Part shown: piece after piece, positions 1 through 5,963 of the stretch
Numbering within the stretch: the stretch's first letter is position 1
Layout: every line of letters starts with the position of its first letter
From: Thermoplasmata archaeon
GTDB lineage: Archaea > Thermoplasmatota > Thermoplasmata > Lutacidiplasmatales > UBA184
Direction: 5' to 3'
Length of the DNA stretch: 11,294 nucleotides
Assembly (NCBI GenBank): GCA_030044475.1
Contig: JASHVP010000081.1
Location: forward strand, 1 to 11,294
Made by a program: the position numbers and the translations under genes
Notes under the pieces: model-generated
The model's input: the letters and a program-made list of their open reading frames with translations, nothing else
Database searches by the model: none
What the model was told of the DNA's origin: nothing

Positions 1-1
1 G

Positions 2-103
2 CGCCGTTCGATCGCGGAGGCGGGCCGCGAGTTCGTCGCGGGGTTCGACCCGGCCGCGGTCGCCGCCCAGGTCCGGGCCGCGGCGCAGCCGGTCGGTCGC
101 TAG
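2..103 (+). CDS. C-terminal fragment of an unidentified protein (5' end outside window)
   Basis: Reading from base 2, 33 sense codons run to a TAG at 101-103. The peptide ends in REFVAGFDPAAVAAQVRAA followed by a short tail. The amphipathic helix after 'FDP' resembles the C-terminal end of many group 1 glycosyltransferases, but 33 residues are too few to name a family. The frame is open from the window edge and has the normal G/C third-position bias, which supports a real gene. Its stop lies in the same CTAG as the stop of the convergent nuclease gene, so the two genes abut with no spacer. The product is uncertain. Confidence 0.5.
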   Translation, partial: RRSIAEAGREFVAGFDPAAVAAQVRAAAQPVGR

Positions 104-651
104 CGGCGGGACCGGTCGGGCTCGTCGAGCCGCCACTCCGCGAACCGACGACCCCCCGACGCCCGCCGGACCTCGGCCCGGACGTCGTCCCACCGAGCGC
201 CGGCCGGCATTTCTCCCCGCTCGAGCGCGTCCAGTCGCGCGCGGAATCGGAGCCGCACGGGCGCGAACGGGTCGTCGTCGCCCCCACCCCCCCACCGTTC
301 GGGCGGTCGAACGACCCGCACCCGGTCGCCGTCGCACCCCCAGATCCCGACGGGCCGGGCGCGGCTCCCGTCCGTCCGGCGCGCGAGCCGTTCGGCCGAT
401 CGGACCGTTCCGACGACCACGGCCACCCAGTCGCCCCAGGCGCGCCGCTTCAACGCCTGGAGGAGGACGGCCCCGCTGTGGGCGACCTTCGCCTCCACGA
501 GCCCGACCTCGTCCCCCCGCCGGGCCACGAGGTCGAAGTAGTCCGTCCCGTCGGGGTCGACGAACACTCGGTATCCTTCGGTCTCGAGGTGCCGGGCGGC
601 CAACCGTACGATCTCGGCCTCGGACCGTCGCGCGGACGCGGCGCGGGTCAC
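100..651 (-). CDS. PD-(D/E)XK nuclease-like protein coupled to mutL
   Basis: This gene encodes 183 residues. I chose the GTG at 651-649 because it overlaps the mutL TGA (650-648) as GTGA, the same junction seen between mutS and mutL, and a GGAG at 661-658 lies 6 bases upstream. The open frame continues upstream antisense-like into mutL sequence, but that part is arginine/glycine-rich shadow. The visible motif is Glu13 in the first helix, then 'GYRVF', Asp40 in YFDLV, Glu53-Ala-Lys55 in VEAKV, and Gln65 in the next helix. This is the order of catalytic residues in PD-(D/E)XK nucleases (Mrr, Hjc and MutH relatives). The C-terminal third is arginine- and acid-rich with no recognised domain. From its place as last gene of a mutS-mutL operon, I infer a role in mismatch repair or related DNA processing. 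It could instead be an unrelated nuclease that shares the transcript. Fold call is fairly good; function is inferred. Confidence 0.75.
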   Translation of the reverse strand: MTRAASARRSEAEIVRLAARHLETEGYRVFVDPDGTDYFDLVARRGDEVGLVEAKVAHSGAVLLQALKRRAWGDWVAVVVGTVRSAERLARRTDGSRARPVGIWGCDGDRVRVVRPPERWGGGGDDDPFAPVRLRFRARLDALERGEMPAGARWDDVRAEVRRASGGRRFAEWRLDEPDRSRR

Positions 652-2384
652 GCGCCGCTCCGCAGGAACCAGCGGTCGAGCCGACCCCGGGCCAGCCGAA
701 CGTGGATGGGGCGGCCGTGCGGGCAGGTCGTCGGACGGTCCGGGAGACGGGCGAGGGACTGGAGGATCGCCCCCACCTCCTCGCGGGACGCGGGGTCCCC
801 CGCCCGGAGGGCGGCGTGGCAGGCGATCGTCGCCGCCCGCCGCTCGACGAGCCCGTCGGGGAGCGTCGGTCGGCCGCCGTCGGCCAGCTCGGTCACGAGC
901 TCGGCCAGCGCGGTCGGCGGCGCGCGTCGGCCGCGGAACGAGGGAACGGCGCGCACCCGGAAGCGGTCCGGTCCGAACGCCTCCACCTCGAACCCGGCGG
1001 CCGCGACCTCGGCCCCGTGCTCGGCGAGCGAGGCCCGCTGGGCCGGCGTGAGGTCGACCAGGACCGGCGCGACGAGCTCCTGCCGAGCGACCCGCCCGTG
1101 ACGGAGGACCTCGGCGAACAGGACCCGTTCGCTCGCGGCGTGCTGGTCGATCACCACGAACCCATCGTCGGTCGCGGCGACCCAGTAGAGAGCGTCGAGG
1201 ACCCCGAGGAGCTCGAACTCGCCTCGCCGGGGAGCCGGGGCGGGCGACGACGCGATCGGCGTCGTCGTCTCCCGGTCGAGCGTCGATTGGAGCGGTCCGG
1301 TCGACGCCCCGGGGACCGCGGCGAACCGGGCCGGCGCTCCCGCGGACGCCGGCGCCCGGAGCCCCCCCGGCGGCTCGGCGACCGCGGGACCTTCGCCCAG
1401 CGACTCCGCGACGGCCCGTCGGACCGCGTCCGCTACGTCCCGCTCCCGCGCGAACCGGACCTCCCGCTTGGTCGGGTGGACGTTCACGTCCAGCCGGTCG
1501 CCGGCGACCTCGAGATGCAGGAGCCCGACCGGGAATCGGGTCCGGGGCAGCCGGTCGCCGTACGCCGCCCGGACGGCCTGCCCGATCGGACGGGACGAGA
1601 CCGAACGTCCGTTCACCGCCAGGAACAGCTCCGCGGAGCTGCTGGCGCCGACGGACGGGTCGCCGACGACCCCCCGCAACCGCCCCCCGGGGAGGGCGAC
1701 CGCGAACCGCATCCCGTGCCGGCGGAACTCCGGTCCGAGGACCGCCGCGGCGGCGTCGAGGAGGTCCGACGTGGCCGGGTACACTCCGATCTCCCGGCCG
1801 TCCGACTCCACGCGGTACGTCACCGACGGCCGGGCGAGGTAGACGCGCTCCACGCACCGCACGACCTCGAGCTGCTCGGCCGCGGGCGACTTCAGGAACT
1901 TCCGGCGGGCCGGCGTGTTGAAGAACAGGTCCTCCACCTCGACGGTGGTGCCGGGCGCCCGGGGCCCTTCGAATCCGCCGACCGGGGATCCTCCGACCAC
2001 CGAGACGCCGGTGGCGACCTCTCGATCGGCCGTCCGGGAGGAGAGCCGCAGGCGCGACACCGCGCCGATCGCTGCCAGGGCCTCGCCGCGGAATCCGAGG
2101 AACTCGATCCGCTCGACCGGCCCGTCCGGGTCCAGCTTGCTGGTCGCGTGGCGCTCGACGGCGAGGGCGAGCTCGTCCGGCGGGATCCCGGCCCCGTCGT
2201 CGGCCACCTCGATCCGCTCGAGCCCTCCCCCGGTGAGCCGGACCGAGATCGTGGTCGCCCCGGCATCGAGCGCGTTCTCGAGGAGCTCCTTCACGACCGA
2301 CGCCGGCCGCTCGACGACCTCGCCCGCGGCGATCCGCTCGACGGTCGTCGGGGTCAGGCGACGGATTGGGCGCGACGCGGTCAC
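648..2384 (-). CDS. mutL: DNA mismatch repair protein MutL
   Basis: This encodes 578 residues, a usual MutL length. It starts at GTG 2384-2382, which overlaps the mutS TGA as GTGA; the protein then reads directly into the family N-terminus (IRRLTPTTVERIAAGEVVERPASVVKE, residues 7-33, with no spare upstream residues). The GHKL ATPase motifs are clear: Glu33 and Asn37 in KELLENALDAG, DDGAGI, RHATSKL, GFRGEALAAIG and FFNTPARRKFL. A proline/alanine-rich linker (about 335-385) leads to the C-terminal dimerisation and endonuclease domain. That domain has DQHA at 413-416, ACH at 521-523, CPHGRP at 554-559 and a terminal WFLR, the set found in nicking MutL proteins. In the DQHA(X)2E(X)4E metal motif the first Glu is present (Glu419), but the second is shifted one residue to 425 with Ala at 424. 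MutL links MutS-bound mismatches to strand incision. The family is of bacterial type and patchy in archaea, so transfer in the past is likely. Confidence 0.96.
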   Translation of the reverse strand: MTASRPIRRLTPTTVERIAAGEVVERPASVVKELLENALDAGATTISVRLTGGGLERIEVADDGAGIPPDELALAVERHATSKLDPDGPVERIEFLGFRGEALAAIGAVSRLRLSSRTADREVATGVSVVGGSPVGGFEGPRAPGTTVEVEDLFFNTPARRKFLKSPAAEQLEVVRCVERVYLARPSVTYRVESDGREIGVYPATSDLLDAAAAVLGPEFRRHGMRFAVALPGGRLRGVVGDPSVGASSSAELFLAVNGRSVSSRPIGQAVRAAYGDRLPRTRFPVGLLHLEVAGDRLDVNVHPTKREVRFARERDVADAVRRAVAESLGEGPAVAEPPGGLRAPASAGAPARFAAVPGASTGPLQSTLDRETTTPIASSPAPAPRRGEFELLGVLDALYWVAATDDGFVVIDQHAASERVLFAEVLRHGRVARQELVAPVLVDLTPAQRASLAEHGAEVAAAGFEVEAFGPDRFRVRAVPSFRGRRAPPTALAELVTELADGGRPTLPDGLVERRAATIACHAALRAGDPASREEVGAILQSLARLPDRPTTCPHGRPIHVRLARGRLDRWFLRSGA

Positions 2385-4999
2385 GGCGGCTCGCTCGGGG
2401 ACGGGTCCCGGGGCCGGCCCTGGAGCCGACGGAGGGCTTCCTTCGCCTCGTCCGGGGTCAGCCGCTCGACGTCGAGGGCGGCCAGCGACCGCTCGACCGG
2501 ACCGGGCGACGCGTCGGCGACCAGGACCGCCTGCGTGTACCGCGTCGGCCGCCCGCCGCCCCGGCGGGACGGCGGCAACGAGACCCCGTCGGCCTCCAAG
2601 CTCTGGAGGAGTCGTTCGGCCTCGGTCAGGACGTCCGCCGGCACCCCCGCCAGCCGGGCGACGTGCACCCCGTAGCTCCGGTCGGTGCTCCCCGGGACGA
2701 GTCGGTGAAGAAACACCACCCCCTCCGTCCCCTCCTTCACGGCGAAGTGCGCGTTCCGGGCGGCCGACAGGTCGCCGACCAGCTCCGTGAGCTGGTGGTA
2801 ATGGGTCGCGAGCACGCTCCGGGAGCGGGTCACGTCGTGGAGATGGCGCAGCGTCGCCCACGCGATCGCCAGCCCGTCGAACGTGCTCGTCCCCCGGCCG
2901 ACCTCGTCGAGGAGCACGAGCGACCGCGGGTCGGCCGAGCGGAGGATCTCGGCGACCTCCGTCATCTCGACCATGAAGCTCGACTTCCCGCGGCCGATCT
3001 CGTCGGTGAACCCCATCCGGGTGAACAGCTGCGTCACGAGGCCGACCCGGGCGAACTTCGCCGGAACGAACGAGCCGGCCTGCGCGAGCACGACCAGCAG
3101 GCCGACCGAGCGCATGTACGTCGACTTCCCGGACATGTTCGGCCCGGTGAGGACCAGGAGCCGCGCGGCGCCGGCGTCGAGCTCGACGTCGTTCGGCACG
3201 AACCCTTCGGCGAGCGACCGGTCGAGCACCGGGTGGCGAAGCTCCCGCGCGACCAAGGCGGCCGACGCCTCCACCTGGGGCCGCACGTACCCGCGGGTCC
3301 GGGCGAGATGGGCGAACGTCGCGAGGGCGTCGAGCTCGCCGAGCGCGCGGGCGACGCGGTGGATCGCGGCGACCTGTCCGTCGAGCTCCCGGAGGAACCG
3401 GTCCCACCGGGCCGACTCCGCCGAGCGAGCGGCTTCCCGGGCCGCCCCGACGCGATGCTCCAAGACGTCCAGCTCGTCCGAGGTGAACCGCTCCGCCTGG
3501 GCGACCGTCTGGCGGCGGCGGAAGTGGGCCGGGACCCGGGCGAGGTGCGGGCGGGTGACCTCGAAGTAGTAGCCGAACACCTGATTGTACCCGATCTTCA
3601 GGGTCCGGATCCCGGTCGCCGCCTGCTCGCGTCGCTCGAGCGCCTCCAGGGCCGCGACGGCGTCCGCTTCCTCGGACCGAGCCCCGTCGACCTCGGGCGC
3701 GCACCCGGGACGGAACAGTCCCCCGTCCGCCTCGTTCGCCGGCAGATCCTCGGCGAGGGTCGTGGCGAGGAGGTCGACCAGGCCGGCCGGTGGGCGGAGG
3801 TCGCGGAGCACGCGCGCGAGCGCCCGAGAGGTCCCCTCCCCGGCCCATCCGGTCGCCCCCTCGAGGAGGGCGCGCAATCCGGACCGAAGGGCCGCGAGCT
3901 CGGGCGGACGGACCCGACGACCGGCGACCCGGGTCGCGATGCGCGCCAGGTCGGCGATCCCCCGAAGCTCGCCGCGCAGTTCGTCGAGCGCGGCCCCCCG
4001 ACCGACGAGCGCCTCGACCGCGTCCTGGCGGGCGACGATCCGGTCGACGTCCGCGAGGGGGTTCGTCAGCCAGAACGCCAGGGTGCGTCGGCCGGACGCC
4101 GTTACGGTCTCGTCCCAGGTCGACAGCAGCGTCGCGCCGGACGGGTCGTCCGGATTCATCGGTCGGGAGATCTCGAGGTGTCGGAGCGTCTTCGCGTCGA
4201 GGACGAGACGGGTCCCGCCCGCGGCCCGGTCGGCGAGGGCGAGATGGGGCAGGATCCGCGGCTGCGTGAACTTGAGGTACGCAGCGAGCCGAAGGTCCGC
4301 GTCGCGGACGGGGGGCGGAGGGACGTCGGACGCCGACCACGCCTCCGGCAGCTCCGCCTCGGCGAGGGCGGACGGGGCGTCCTCGAGCCGGGCCGTCGGG
4401 AACTCCCGGCGCAGGCCCTCCACGAGCGCGACCCCGACCGCCCGGTCGGCCGCGTGCCAGAGGACCTCGCGGGGACGAAACGGCCCGAGGGTGGAGAGGA
4501 GTCCGTCGACCCCGGGTCCATCGGCGGTCCCGTGGAACCACTCCCCGGTCGTGATATCGACGGCGGCGTACGCGCCGGCGCGGTCGGCTCCGATCACGGC
4601 CGCGGCCAGGAAGTTGTGGTCCGGCCCGCCGAGGATCCGGTCCTCGACGACCGTCCCTGGGGTGACGACCCGGGTCACGTCGCGCCGGACGAGCCCCTTC
4701 GCGAACCGCGCGTCCTCGAGCTGGTCGCAGAGGGCGACCTTGTACCCCTTCTGGACGAGGCGCCCCAGGTACGTCTCGACGGAGTGATGGGGTACGCCGG
4801 CCATCGGGACCCGATCGCCCCGCGCATCCGGTCCCCGCGCGGTGAGGACGACGTCGACCTCGCGCGAGAGGAGCCGGGCGTCGTCCCCGAACGTCTCGTA
4901 GAAGTCGCCGACGCGGAACAGCACGAGGTGGCCCGGATACCGCGCCTTCACGCCCTCGTACTGCTCGAGGAGCGGCGTTCCCGCGGACGCGCCGGACAT
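2381..4999 (-). CDS. mutS: DNA mismatch recognition ATPase MutS
   Basis: This encodes 872 residues, close to the usual 850-870 for MutS1. The ATG at 4999-4997 is about 28 bases from a TATA box, so the mRNA is probably leaderless. The N-terminal mismatch-binding domain is present, with the wedge Phe33 and Glu35 in RVGDFYETF. Connector, lever and clamp regions follow. The ABC-type ATPase domain has Walker A GPNMSGKST (619-627), FMVEMTEVAEIL, Walker B and signature SLVLLDEVGRGTSTFDG, and the switch LATHYHQLTEL. The C-terminus has the helical LTPDEAKEALRRLQ motif. The Phe-x-Glu wedge and N-terminal domain mark this as repair-type MutS1, not MutS2 or a crossover MSH4/5-like protein. The TGA overlaps the mutL GTG, so the two are translationally coupled. 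It would bind mismatches and small loops and recruit MutL. MutS1 is uncommon in archaea, most of which lack it. Confidence 0.97.
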   Translation of the reverse strand: MSGASAGTPLLEQYEGVKARYPGHLVLFRVGDFYETFGDDARLLSREVDVVLTARGPDARGDRVPMAGVPHHSVETYLGRLVQKGYKVALCDQLEDARFAKGLVRRDVTRVVTPGTVVEDRILGGPDHNFLAAAVIGADRAGAYAAVDITTGEWFHGTADGPGVDGLLSTLGPFRPREVLWHAADRAVGVALVEGLRREFPTARLEDAPSALAEAELPEAWSASDVPPPPVRDADLRLAAYLKFTQPRILPHLALADRAAGGTRLVLDAKTLRHLEISRPMNPDDPSGATLLSTWDETVTASGRRTLAFWLTNPLADVDRIVARQDAVEALVGRGAALDELRGELRGIADLARIATRVAGRRVRPPELAALRSGLRALLEGATGWAGEGTSRALARVLRDLRPPAGLVDLLATTLAEDLPANEADGGLFRPGCAPEVDGARSEEADAVAALEALERREQAATGIRTLKIGYNQVFGYYFEVTRPHLARVPAHFRRRQTVAQAERFTSDELDVLEHRVGAAREAARSAESARWDRFLRELDGQVAAIHRVARALGELDALATFAHLARTRGYVRPQVEASAALVARELRHPVLDRSLAEGFVPNDVELDAGAARLLVLTGPNMSGKSTYMRSVGLLVVLAQAGSFVPAKFARVGLVTQLFTRMGFTDEIGRGKSSFMVEMTEVAEILRSADPRSLVLLDEVGRGTSTFDGLAIAWATLRHLHDVTRSRSVLATHYHQLTELVGDLSAARNAHFAVKEGTEGVVFLHRLVPGSTDRSYGVHVARLAGVPADVLTEAERLLQSLEADGVSLPPSRRGGGRPTRYTQAVLVADASPGPVERSLAALDVERLTPDEAKEALRRLQGRPRDPSPSEPP

Positions 5000-5023
5000 C
5001 CCGTTCGTTCGCAGCGTCCCGCG

Positions 5024-5033
5024 AGATATAATC
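5024..5033 (-). promoter_or_regulatory. TATA box of the mutS-mutL-nuclease operon
   Basis: The minus strand reads GATTATATCT here, an A/T island in G/C-rich surroundings. Its centre is about 28 bases from the mutS ATG at 4999, so transcription would begin at or next to the start codon. No Shine-Dalgarno sequence is needed or seen. The element lies between tRNA-Ser and mutS, so mutS does not depend on the tRNA promoter. Confidence 0.7.
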
Positions 5034-5102
5034 GGGCAGGGGGGTCGGCGAACCCCTGGGACGCCGGGATCGACGGCGGCCGGTCGACGGGAAAGAAGCG
5101 CC

Positions 5103-5187
5103 CGCTGAGGGGGAGATTTGAACTCCCGTGGCGGAAGCCGCCACCAGCTTTCAAGGCTGGCGCCTTGCCGGACTAGGCTACCTCAGC
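5103..5187 (-). tRNA. tRNA-Ser (anticodon UGA)
   Basis: All arms can be drawn. The acceptor stem pairs GCTGAGG (5187-5181) with CCTCAGC (5110-5104), and the discriminator is G at 5103, as usual for tRNA-Ser. The D stem is GCCT/AGGC. The anticodon stem CCAGC/GCTGG closes the loop CTTGAAA, giving anticodon UGA for UCA codons. The long variable arm GGCGG-CTT-CCGCC identifies a class II tRNA. The T arm is GGGAG-TTCAAAT-CTCCC. No intron is present. CCA is not encoded. A pyrimidine-rich stretch (CTTCTTTCCC) at about 5098-5089 follows and may end transcription. The gene could be co-transcribed with tRNA-Gly, 63 bases upstream, or use the T-rich stretch near 5220 as a weak promoter element. Confidence 0.97.
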
Positions 5188-5217
5188 GCGGCGTCGACGC
5201 GAGGGGGCCGGGCGGAG

Positions 5218-5242
5218 AAAAACCCTCCGCGGGAACCCGCGG
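5218..5242 (-). terminator. Hairpin plus T-run after tRNA-Gly
   Basis: On the minus strand a perfect 7-bp inverted repeat, CCGCGGG-TT-CCCGCGG (5242-5227), is followed within 4 bases by TTTTT (5222-5218). Archaeal RNA polymerase terminates at T-runs, and the hairpin would add to this, so it probably ends the tRNA-Gly transcript. The same T-run is about 33 bases upstream of tRNA-Ser and is the only A/T-rich spot there, so it may instead, or also, act as a poor TATA element for that tRNA. Confidence 0.5.
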
Positions 5243-5250
5243 GCGGGCGA

Positions 5251-5349
5251 TGCAGGTGCCGGGAGATCCGCGGGGAGTCGGCGACCCCCCGTTTCGAACC
5301 CGGGTGGTCAGCTTGGAGGGCTGACATCCTACCACTAGATTACACCTGC
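5251..5349 (-). tRNA. tRNA-Gly (anticodon UCC) interrupted by a T-loop intron
   Basis: The primary transcript is 99 nt and the mature tRNA 71 nt without CCA. The acceptor stem is GCAGGTG (5349-5343) with CACCTGC (5258-5252), discriminator A at 5251. The D arm is ATCT-AGTGGTA-GGAT. The anticodon stem TCAGC/GCTGA closes the loop CCTCCAA, so the anticodon is UCC (5317-5315), reading GGA and probably other GGN codons. Position 33 is C instead of the near-universal U. The T stem CCGGG (5303-5299) has its partner CCCGG at 5263-5259, but 35 bases lie between them where 7 are expected. Removing 28 nt (5292-5265) restores the loop TTCGAAT. A TATA-like TCTTAAG sits about 44 bases upstream. A scan that does not allow introns outside the anticodon loop may miss this gene or call it a pseudogene. 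Confidence 0.93.
5265..5292 (-). other. tRNA intron (28 nt, between positions 59 and 60)
   Basis: The flanks fold into a canonical archaeal bulge-helix-bulge. The outer helix is the T stem CCGGG/CCCGG. The 4-bp central helix pairs exon UUCG (5298-5295) with intron CGGA (5270-5267), with one U-G pair. The two 3-nt bulges are AAA (5294-5292) and UCU (5266-5264), with the splice sites after the second base of each. The intron then forms a hairpin: CGGGG (5291-5287) with CCCCG (5275-5271), extended by G-U, G-C, U-A and C-G pairs around a GCC loop. Cutting at these points and ligating gives T loop TTCGAAT. This is what the archaeal splicing endonuclease EndA recognises. Confidence 0.9.
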
Positions 5350-5388
5350 ACGAACCGCCCACGGGCGGGCGCAGCGAGCGTGCCCGGC

Positions 5389-5397
5389 CCTTAAGAT
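5389..5397 (-). promoter_or_regulatory. TATA-like element of tRNA-Gly
   Basis: The minus strand reads AATCTTAAG here, the only A/T-rich stretch upstream of tRNA-Gly. It lies about 44 bases before the mature 5' end, so a start about 25 bases downstream would leave a short leader for RNase P. It overlaps the TAA stop (5393-5391) of the Cgi121-like gene. Between it and the tRNA is an inverted repeat, CCGCCC-AC-GGGCGG (5355-5368), of unknown role. Confidence 0.5.
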
Positions 5398-5957
5398 TCT
5401 GTCGTCGCGGGGCGTCCCGCCGGCGCCGTCTGGTCGATCAGCGCGACGCGTTCCAGGACGAGACCTTCCCACGCCGACGCCGGGACGGCGGATCGCTCCG
5501 CCTCGGTGATCCCGAGGCGATCGAGGGTCGCCGTGGAAACCGCGCGGGGATAGGCCGACGGGTCGGCAACGAGCTCGAACCGGGGCAGCAGGTCGACCGG
5601 GTCGAGGGGCTTCTCAGCCACGACGACGAACCCCTCGGTCTCGGACCGGACCCCGACCTTGGCGAGCGCCCGGGGCAGCTGGTCGTCCCCGGCGACGTAC
5701 AGGGCGAACTCCGCACCGCGGTCGCGCAGCCGCGACTCGCCCCGGCCGCGCGATCGACCGAGGTGGGCCCACGCGGACAAGAGATGGCGCTCTCCCGCCA
5801 CCGCGTCCGCGTCGAGGACGGCCACGAGGACGCCGGCCTCCTGGGCGACGGCCCGGAGGGCGCGGATGACGTCCCCGGGCGTCGGGCGGTCCGGCGCGAC
5901 GCGGCGCGCCCCGACGGCGCGCAGCGACCGTTCTTCGGCCGGAGGGAGGGGCGCCAC
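5391..5957 (-). CDS. KEOPS complex subunit Cgi121-like protein
   Basis: This encodes 188 residues, starting at GTG 5957-5955, with GGAG at 5971-5968 as a likely ribosome site; a GTG overlapping the upstream stop is in another frame. The N-terminal 40 residues are poorly conserved. The core matches the Cgi121/TPRKB family: a buried strand VLVAVLDADAV, then GERHLLSAWAHL (residues 55-66), a basic stretch, and AEFALYVAGDDQLPRALAKVGV (82-103 in part) followed by a hydrophobic strand ending VVVAEKP. In KEOPS, Cgi121 binds Bud32 and the tRNA 3' end and helps Kae1 make t6A at position 37 of ANN-decoding tRNAs. No other KEOPS gene is in view. It follows the metallo-hydrolase gene by 6 bases and is probably in its operon. 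The family is divergent, so I rate this as likely, not certain. Confidence 0.75.
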   Translation of the reverse strand: MAPLPPAEERSLRAVGARRVAPDRPTPGDVIRALRAVAQEAGVLVAVLDADAVAGERHLLSAWAHLGRSRGRGESRLRDRGAEFALYVAGDDQLPRALAKVGVRSETEGFVVVAEKPLDPVDLLPRFELVADPSAYPRAVSTATLDRLGITEAERSAVPASAWEGLVLERVALIDQTAPAGRPATTES

Positions 5958-5963
5958 CGCCGG

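Noticed and set aside
1269..1289. QSTLDR (MutL residues 366-371) in the linker as a PCNA-binding PIP box
   Set aside because: The start looks like a PIP box, but the two aromatic residues that should follow are missing (Glu-Thr instead).
2385..5144. The mutL frame open upstream to 5144, as if MutL had a 900-residue N-terminal extension
   Set aside because: The extension is read out of frame through mutS and is Arg/Gly/Pro-rich. MutL family homology begins right at GTG 2384, which overlaps the mutS stop.
2366..5176. A 936-codon open frame on the plus strand, opposite mutS
   Set aside because: It is a composition shadow: Arg/Gly/Pro/Asp-rich, no recognisable domain, and it runs through tRNA-Ser. 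The minus-strand frame has every MutS motif.
5191..5200. Palindrome GCGTCGACGC just upstream of tRNA-Ser as an operator
   Set aside because: A 10-base G/C palindrome is expected by chance in DNA of this composition, and no second copy or regulator is nearby.
5251..5349. tRNA-Gly as a broken pseudogene because the T arm is split by extra bases
   Set aside because: The extra bases form a canonical bulge-helix-bulge and removing them restores a consensus T loop; all other stems are intact.
5103..5349. tRNA pair as an integration site of a mobile element
   Set aside because: No integrase, no repeated tRNA 3' end and no change in base composition is seen on either side.
5103..5957. A functional pairing of the Cgi121-like gene with the adjacent tRNA genes
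   Set aside because: t6A is made on tRNAs that read ANN codons. tRNA-Ser(UGA) and tRNA-Gly(UCC) are not such tRNAs, so adjacency alone says nothing.
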